Origin: Montifringilla adamsi
Taxonomy: Eukaryota; Chordata; Aves; Passeriformes; Passeridae
DNA length: 64,000 nt
Assembly: GCA_017590115.1 (NCBI GenBank)
Contig: JAGGNK010015558.1
Span: 62,001 to 126,000 of the forward strand
Reading direction: 5' to 3'
Made by a program: the position numbers and the translations under genes. Positions 56,218 to 64,000 of this stretch are shown here, one piece after another. Position 1 is the stretch's first letter. The number at the start of each line of letters is the position of its first letter. The notes under the pieces were generated by a model. The model was not told the DNA's origin, made no database searches, and was given only the letters and a program-made list of their open reading frames with translations.

Positions 56218-59200
56218 TACTAACAGAAATACTGAACGAGTCTGTTGCATTCACACACCTTTTAGATGGGTGGAGTAGAGGGGTTTGGAAAGATGATTTA
56301 TTAAGAGTAGATAGTGACCATCAGCCAAGTCACGGACACTCCTGGCATGCCCAGGCTCTGAAGAGAGCAGTTAACTTGGTCTTCCTATTGGGTCTTTCGC
56401 TGTTGTTCCTGAGAAGGGATCATCACAGGTCACAAGGATGCACAGCCTGAGTGTACAAATGCCACAGACCCAGGCTGCTGCTGTTTTGTGAGGAGGGTGT
56501 CAGTCCCCCATTTATCCTCCCTTATAGTATAGGTAGCAACATACTCTTTCACATGGTTCTTTTGTAGCTATCTGCTGAGGAACACAGAATAACTATTTCA
56601 GGATTAATTAAGTGTCGTTCTAAAGCTTACTGAATGTTGGCAGGAATGCTTTTGTCATTTCTAAGCCTATAAATGGGCAATTTGAATAAAATAAATGTTC
56701 TATAGACTTGTATTTCTAAGTAGATCTTTTGAGTCTACCAGACTATGTTTTGGTTAAATAAACCAAAACACACAGTTCTTCACTATTCAGTCAAGCTTTG
56801 CACTTTCTGTGCACACCAGGTTCTTAATGTGAACTGGCTGCACAGAACTTGGTGGTAGCTGGAGAGCTGAATGACTCTTGACTTCTGCATTATCATCTCA
56901 TTTGTACCATGCCATCACAGCAAGCAAATAGCGATTATAATGTGAAATTTACCACGCATTTCCTCCATGCACTCTTCAGCAGCTCTTGCTTCAAAGTATA
57001 CCAACAAAAGGTCAGCTGTCATTGCAACAAAGTGAATAACATCAGCCTCACTGATTTAAGGATCTTCTACAAAGCTTCAAAGTGTGCTGTGAATTATAAA
57101 CACTAGCTATTTGATGGTTACATTTTCACCAACACAGTTTAGGACAGTCTGGATTCTCTCTCTTTGGGTGTTCAAACATCTGAAAACATTCTACAGATCA
57201 CAATTAATGTTTCAAGCTGAAGCACAGTCTCAGCACATCCAGTACTTCACATGTCTAATTGCAACAGCTGTGGTTTTATTGACCCATCTTATATTGCATA
57301 CAACATATTAACATCTCTTCTGCGCAGTGGAATTTTAATCTAGAAGAGACCAGCATTTAGTCTTACTTGCTGCATTTGTGCCCTTGTTTCTAGAGACCGT
57401 CACCTTTAGGCAAAAAATTCAAACAAGATGTCTTTGATATTTATAAATATGTTTGCTAAATTTAAAAAAAAAATAGAGGAATGCAAAGTTAGTAATTTCA
57501 TTTATATTTCATCAGATTATTGCTGTAAGTAGTGGCTTCCATCAAAATAGCCTCAAGTAATTCCCAATCAATAAATCATGAGCACTTATATTTCTCTGCT
57601 CACCATCCCAAATGGTAATCTTCTTGTCAGTGTCTTCACGAGTATTACTGACTGTAACCCCAGAAATAATGTCAAAAGCAGTGACTTTCTAGTAGCTCTG
57701 GGTTCCCTGTCAAACTCCAGCTGTGAATGCACTGCATTTTTTCACAGGTCTAGCACTGCTTTCCATGCCAGTCAAAAATACTTTCTCTACTAGCACTAAC
57801 ACCCAAAAACTACTGTCATACAGCTATGTCCAGTCTTAACATAAAAAACTCTCTCAGTACCTTTTTGTATGGTAAAAACCAATATGGCTCTGTTTTTGCC
57901 AAATACTAACACTTACAGGGTGGACTTAAAATATGCATTACTTGTAGTTCAACAGTTACTATTTTAAAAAAAATATAGTTAAAAAAATTTCTTATCTTAA
58001 ATCACAGTATATGGCTCATGATTATAGTTTTATGACTGCAGTCCCATGGCAGGAATCAACAGCCACTTAATGCACTGAGAACTCATACCAGGCTGAGTCA
58101 GAATTTTAAGAACTGAAGAATTATATTCTTTCAATCCCTTCTTTCATTATGGAGGTCCAGTCCTTAAGCTCAAGACTACAAGAAACCCAAGTGGTGGATG
58201 GAGTGGAAAAGCTGATGACAGGCTTTGCAGACAGAAACAATTTTTAGGTAGATGCTAGCAAACAAGCTTGTTAACTGTTATGACTTTTTTTTTTTTTTTA
58301 AGTGAAATTCTTGACATGTTAGGTTTGGTACAAGAAGTATTTACATAAAATAAAAAACTATTTATGCAACAGGAAAAGGGAACATATATCACAGCACTGG
58401 TCCAATAATTTACTAGTATCAGAGAACCAAAGAAAGCTTAACCTGACAAAATACTTCATTCAGAAACGTGCTCCACAAAAGTGTTTTTATTAATTATTTA
58501 AGCTCTATGTTGAAAAAAACAATGAAACCAGAATCAGGTATTAGAAAACTCACATATAAACATAACTAAACCTCCTTGTGTCACTTCATAAAATGTGTCC
58601 GACTTCATAAAATAGTCTGATTCTACTTTTGATGCTCTGTCACTCTTGGTAAGAATTAATCTTCAGCTTGTGTTTTTAAACAAGCACAGCTCATTTTCTT
58701 TTGTTGTCTTCAGACTTTTTAAAAACTATTTACTGGAATATTTCTCTCATCATAGAACATAGGAATTGTTACTTCCCAATCTCCTTACCATGAGACCCTT
58801 CACAGTAGTACTGAGTGTGATACAACCAAAGCCCTTCCAGTCAATGGAGGCAGGACGTAAAACAGTTGAGACAGCAAAGGGTCATTAACACTCTGGAGCT
58901 TACAGCTCTGGAAACCTCAAAGCCTTCTACCCCATGACAAGCTCCTTCCTACACCCAGCATATATTTTCACACACTCTTTGGTTATCAATTCACTTCCAA
59001 ATTTTTCTTGCTCTCTACTCAAATGCCGATAAGCTGAAAAGCTATATAGAATTTTGTGATATAGATTGTGTGAAAAGCTATATAGAATTTTCACCCAATC
59101 ATGCTGTCTAACCAAAGTATCTCTCTGTCAAGCGAGACTTTAATCACTCTCTTCTCCTCCTGCCATCTATTTTTCCAGCATCACTCCATCCCTGTTCTGG

Positions 59201-59599
59201 CTCATCTTGTTTGGACTCACATGAACCCAAAAGGATTCAACCACACCTCACTGGCTATCAGGCTGCTGATAACTTCAGTCACATTGCCTTGGTCCTGCCA
59301 GTGCTACAGCATTTACAAATGGCCCATCTTCATCTTCCTTCCCTAGCTCCTTGTCTACTTGCGCAGCTGCTCCTTGCACATCACAACTCTCTCATCTCAG
59401 CTACCAAAGGCAGCTTCTTCCTCCTTCCACTGCCTCTACCTGGCAAGAAAGCGTCTTCTTCCATTCCACCAGCTAAAGTGGCTCACCACTGAAGCTGATG
59501 CGTCACATCTGGGCTCAGCCTGTCTTTAGTTTGCCTAACAAGTTCCCAAGTGCGTGGAGTAAGGCAAGTGTTTTTAGGGGACTACTACAGGCTCCTGAA
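56218..59599. other. Intergenic; no gene recognised
   Basis: Contains a T run (58286-58301) and a 20-bp direct repeat GAAAAGCTATATAGAATTTT (59036-59055 and 59072-59091). The stretch 59100-59480 is pyrimidine-rich on the + strand. No coding exon was identified. Confidence 0.6.
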
Positions 59600-59715
59600 A
59601 GAGAGCCTGGTTCTAGTAATGCCAAGGCTGTAGGTTTAATCCGTGTATGGGCCATTCACTGGAGAGGTGCACCCCACGATTCTTACGGGTTCCTTTCAAT
59701 TCAGAATATTCTGTG
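59600..59715 (+). mobile_element. Second tRNA-Ile/CR1 SINE copy (TguSINE1-like), 5'-eroded
   Basis: The 3' half of the tRNA-like head (GTTCTAGTAATGCCAAGGCT, GTAGGTTTAATCC, GTATGGGCC) runs into ATTCACT and a GAGAGGTGCACC spacer. A CR1-like tail follows (ACGATTCTTACGGGTTCC, TTTCAATTCAGAATATTCTG). It shares the head, the ATTCACT junction and the tail with the copy at 1-112, in the opposite orientation. The A-box half of the head is missing or unrecognisable. Confidence 0.82.
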
Positions 59716-59769
59716 AAATGGGAGACATGGCACTAGGATCCTGAGGGGGGCTGCTCGCTGCCTCACCTC

Positions 59770-60140
59770 GAAACCGCGGGTATTTCAGGGGCACACTTAA
59801 CTTTGGCCAGGTAAACCCGACTCCAGAGCCGCGTGCCACAGCCGTGCCCTGCGAGCCGCACCGACATCGACACGGACACCGGCCAGGCGATCTTCCAGCC
59901 GGGCAGCGAAGCAGCGGCCGCGCCCCGGGCCGCCGGGAGCCGCGGGCAGGCTCCTCCGGCTGCCCTCGCGAGGGGCCGCCGCGGGCGGGCGGGGTCGCGC
60001 CGCGTCTCCCCGCAGCCGCCGCCATTCCCGTGTTTTCACTCTTGTCCAGTGTGTGTGAGAATTGTCCGGGCTGTAAGTGTCTTGTCTTCTCTCTGGAGCG
60101 CACACCGCTCCCCACACTGCTTCCGCACTGCAACCCCTAC
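59770..60140. promoter_or_regulatory. CpG island, probable promoter of an unidentified transcript
   Basis: A sharp block of high GC with dense CpG (for example GCGGCCGCGCCCCGGGCCGC), while the rest of the window is almost CpG-free. Such islands usually mark promoters. On the + strand a good donor, CT|GTAAGTGT, lies at 60072/60073 at its edge, so a first exon reading rightwards is possible. Overlapping long frames on both strands come from low stop-codon density in GC-rich DNA and resemble no protein I know. Confidence 0.72.
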
Positions 60141-63100
60141 GCCATCCCTGAGGGAGGGGGGAATATCTCAGAAGGGGCTTCTGCGTGCAGTACTCTGGTG
60201 GCTGATGCTGGCGTACAGCTGGGACGGCACAGGTGAGGAGGTTCGGGAGCTTCTCCGTCAAGGAGGGGTGATGGAGAGGTTGCCCTGCGTCGCTCCTTGC
60301 TCCGACATGGTACATGGCAGCTTTTGGGGCATGGTTCATCTTCCTGAAGATCTTACTGTGACTAAGTGACTTAGAATAGACTCTGCTTGATGGGCTAGTG
60401 CATGAGGAGGGATGTGCCATGGAATGCTGCTTTTCCTAAATGGAGTAGAGCTTAATTGTTTGTCCGTTAAATTGTCTGGCTTAATGACCCAGGCTAGCCT
60501 CAGGAAACTGGGAGAGGAGGGCTTTAGGTAGCTTTTGGAGCCCTGAATTTCCCTGATGGTCACCATGGCCTGTCCTGTGGTCGAAGATCTGTAAATCTTT
60601 CTGTCTTGTGCCTTTTGCTGCTTTGAGATATATCATCCCTCTGGGATAGACCTTTCTGTGGATTTCCAGAAACTGGTCTGTCATGTGTAACCTGTTTGAA
60701 AAACATCAGCTCTGGTGTTAACAGTTATCGGTCTGCTTTCTCCCTGGTCTCCCTGCAGGTTGTCCAGAATATAGGAGCTGCTTTGCCACAGCTCTTGTGT
60801 GCTAGTTGTTTGTCATGTAAAAAGCATCCCACCAACAGGTATGGGACCTTCAGAGCTCATTTATGAATCTAGGTGCTGTCCTAGTTGCCTGCATGGCATC
60901 CAGTCAGTGGGTTACCAAGCTTTGCTTTGCAAGCTCCTCACTGTTAAACAGACTTTTGGCGTCCTCCTGTCCAACTGTGGTGTCAGTATTCTTCCTGGTG
61001 AAGTGAGTGAGGGACATTTGTGGACCATCTTTTACTGTAGCTGCTTTTCTCTTGTAGCCCACAGGGACGGGAATTGGCAGCTTTGCAGAATGCAGCTCTG
61101 TCTGGCACAGTTAGAATCCCTGATATGTGCTGATCTATAGTAAGAGAGATCCTTGGTGCACATATCTCTGCAGAGTGGCAGGATTCATCCCACTTTCTGG
61201 AATTTCCTCCTGCAGCTGCTTTCCAGTACTTCTCCAGGTGGCTCCTGCCCCACCTGCAATAGTCATAAATAACAGCACAGCATTACTCTTCCTATACTGT
61301 AAACTGAAAAAAAATTGTGTTGACCCCTATGGGCAGAGTTCTTGTGGCATCCACTCCCAGCTTAGGAATCTTTATACACACTGTTTAATAGACTTAAAAG
61401 ACTGGCATCTAAGTCTTACGTTCTGCGAGATAAGAGCACTGTCAGGTACTAATTAGTAACTACATACATAAGAGACCAAATTGCATGTATTTGGCATCTC
61501 AGAATTTGTTATTGCTTGTAGTTTTGTTTTTTAAAAGTAGAAAACTGAAAGTATGTCCTGTTGGGCATTTCCCACTAGCTCTTCAAATAAGTGGTTAAAA
61601 ATACCATGGGGAGGGAAGATTGTTAGAATGAAGGTTGCACATTACGATTTAGTTTAACCAGCTGTGGTTGTGGGTGAGTGTCTCTGAATGCCAAGTTAAA
61701 GAGTCCAGTCCAGGTGGAAACTTGGATTTAATGAAGAAGATGGTGTGGTTATAGAAGCAGCTATGAACAAAGAAGGAAGTTCAGACATGGGGAGCCATTA
61801 ATGTTTTGGTATGGAAGTTAAACTGAATGAAGTTGAGAGCATTTTTCCTTACAAGTAGCTTGACCAATAAGGAGTCATGGTTTAATTTGAAACCTAGGGT
61901 AAAAAATAAAATAACACCAAAATAATTGCACAGTGGCAATGGCAACTTCCCAGTAGTGATTCAAAACTTGGAAGCAAAGGTGAAAAAATGGAAAAATTCA
62001 AGTTCTTGCAAAGGATGGCTTGTAAATTCTAATGGGATTTCCATTGTGGACTACAACTGGCAGAGTATATAGTTTTTGTAATAATACAGACTAGACCTGA
62101 AACTTCTACATGAAATTATTTGTGTGCTTTAGCAAGCAACAAGAAGGGGAACGGGACCTACTCTGGGAAGGATGAAACAGAGGGGCAGCAGTGTTTTCAT
62201 TCTTACAATGCTTTTCTTTAATTCTCTTCTTGAATTCATAATGTCTGCATGAAGCTATCAAATTTCATAAGATTAAGGGGAGTAAATTCATAGCCCTGGT
62301 GTTTGCAGTGGAAATCTTGGAAAAGATGAATTCTGAAGGCTCAAGAAGAATTGTAGTGGAACTATTTTTTTAGTGGAGCTGTCCGTAATGTGAAAGTTGT
62401 AATATGAGTGTTACACAGAAAAATGACAAGAAATTGTGAAGTTATTTCCTGTTCTATATACCTGGCATAGGCCTGACTTACAAAAAGGTAAAGCACTATA
62501 TCATTTAAGCTGAGGTTATAACCAGACTTCTTTATAAGCTATGTTTCCAATTCCCTCTTCCTGTCATACTTAAAAGCTTCTGCACTAATGGGCTATGTTA
62601 TAATGGTTTCTGAGATGTTACTTCCATGTCTGCTTTCAGACTTGAGTTTAACATGAAGGGAAAATTCCTTTACATCAATATGCCTGTGGAGATATGAGAT
62701 CTAGTGGCAGTATTTCAAGCACATAGACAATAAAATACTTGCCTCTTTGTTAAAATACTTTTTCTTGAAACACAGGAAATCAATTTAATCTTGCTTTGAG
62801 TTTTCTGATAAAATTTCATGGTGGTGTAAATGAAAATTAGTCCTCCGTTGGATTTTCCAGCATAAAATCTATGGCTTTTGTCTTTGAAGCCACAGGACTG
62901 TTCTGAATATTCCTTCTTTGTGGCCTGAAAGAATGAAGAAAATGTGTACATGTTTAATTTCTGATGTGTGTTTTAGCTTAATCTCATAACAGCAAGAATG
63001 GTGGAAGACAAGCAGCAGGCACTGTGATGGAGTTAAGAGGACAAGTCTCTAGACTTTTCTTTGTAGTGGATATATATTTCGATTTACTTTTCTTTTTGCC

Positions 63101-64000
63101 TTCACATTATTTCATTTTGTTTTGATTTGCTTGTATTTAAGACTGTGTTTTCTTCCCTAGAGGGAACTGTAAAGAAAGGATTCAGAGTTCTCTGTAGAGT
63201 GTTGGTGTTATAATAGTTAATGTACCTCTGCAGAAGAGTATCTCGAGATGGTTGTGTCTGAAACCAGGCTTTGCTGGGATTTATTTATGCATATGTGTTT
63301 GTGTGTGTGTGTTTCAGAGATGTTTTACTCAGCTATGTACATTTAGTAAGTCAGGAAACCTGAGCCAGCTCATATAATTTATAAGAATGGGGCATATACA
63401 GTTATCAGAAAGAACTTTTGTTAACTTAGCAAAGACCACTGAAATCGAAGAGGTGACCATTCAGTCCATGTTTTTCTGCCCAGAAGTAGAGCCTTCAGAC
63501 TGACTTCAGCTCATGCAGTAGTGAAAGTGTAATGGGCTAAACATCTTCAGTTTGAAATCAATCAGGATATGTTAATTTTTTTAGGGTTTTTTCTTGTTTG
63601 TTTTAGTTGGGGGTTTTTTTGCTTGTTTTTTTGTTTTGTTTTGTTTTTTCATGACGTGCCATCCTGTCTTTAGCGCTCTTTATTACTTTTTTTTTCCCCC
63701 GGAGTGAATCTACTCTTCTACCAAGGGACCCTCAGTTAGCAATTTTTCAAACCGATCTTAGTAGAGGGTTCTCAGCAGACTGAATTCAAAACACTGAAGA
63801 AGCACTTAGCAGTCAGAGCTTACAAGTTAACTGTGCACAGTAATGAGATGCATTAACGGGTGATCCCTCAGTTTTGCTGTTGAAGGTGGCCAGCTAATAG
63901 ACTTGGTTGTTTCCTGCAGTGGCCACCTTGCTGTGTTTCCTTGCCTCTCAGATCCTGTGCTTATTGAGCCTTTCACCTGTGTGATGTACTCTGCATTCAT
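60141..64000. other. Downstream of CpG island; no exon recognised
   Basis: AT-rich sequence, plausibly the first intron of a transcript starting at the CpG island. Simple repeats: a GT run near 63298-63314 and G/T-rich TTTTG repeats near 63580-63650. No coding exon, RNA gene or CR1 is recognised. Confidence 0.55.

Noticed and set aside
59797..60420. 207-codon minus-strand frame and overlapping + strand frames of 130-178 codons over the CpG island
   Set aside because: GC-rich, Arg/Pro/Ala-rich products on both strands with no family resemblance; expected by chance in a CpG island.
45481..64000. TMEM171 or TMEM174 (neighbours of FCHO2 in human)
   Set aside because: I searched frames on both strands for their conserved membrane segments and saw none; they must lie further on or elsewhere in this species.

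Overview
The window looks like nuclear DNA from a bird, most likely a passerine. It is AT-rich and CpG-poor and is littered with 5'-truncated CR1 LINEs. It carries an ERVL-type LTR of a kind common in bird genomes. It also holds two copies of a SINE with a tRNA-Ile-like head joined to a CR1-like tail, an architecture I know from passerines (TguSINE1-like). Exons are tiny and introns long, as expected for a vertebrate gene.

The only protein-coding gene I can support is the 3' part of FCHO2 (F-BAR and mu-homology-domain endocytic adaptor) on the + strand. Eighteen constitutive coding exons run from 1896 to the stop codon at 43192-43194. Every phase closes, giving about 546 codons including the stop, in line with the C-terminal two thirds of vertebrate FCHO2 (about 810 aa). 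The F-BAR domain lies upstream of the window. Exons from 1896 to 27971 encode the long disordered AP-2-binding linker. Exons from 33310 to 43194 encode the mu-homology domain (muHD) that binds EPS15, intersectin and other endocytic adaptors. Two further phase-compatible exons look like alternatively spliced cassettes in the linker: 498 nt at 23542-24039 and 60 nt at 29551-29610. The gene also shows an apparent U12-type AT-AC intron (14784-17246), a 12-nt microexon (18014-18025) and a GC-AG intron (donor at 40356). A 3' UTR follows, with several candidate poly(A) signals up to about 45.48 kb.

Region by region: 1-112 is the minus-strand SINE. 1896-45.5 kb is FCHO2, whose introns contain an LTR fragment (about 2.19-2.55 kb), CR1 copies (19.79-20.06, 27.06-27.48, 30.51-31.25, 35.67-35.92 and 36.0-37.06 kb), a perfect 263-bp tandem duplication (24.76-25.28 kb) and a 20-bp-unit minisatellite (26.68-26.88 kb). 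From 45.5 to 59.6 kb I find no gene, only CR1s (54.73-55.23 and 55.89-56.22 kb), an ERVL-type LTR (53.46-54.21 kb) and a purine tract (51.63-51.70 kb). At 59.60-59.72 kb a second SINE copy directly abuts a strong CpG island (59.77-60.14 kb), a likely promoter of an unidentified transcript. From 60.14 kb to the end I see no recognisable coding exon.
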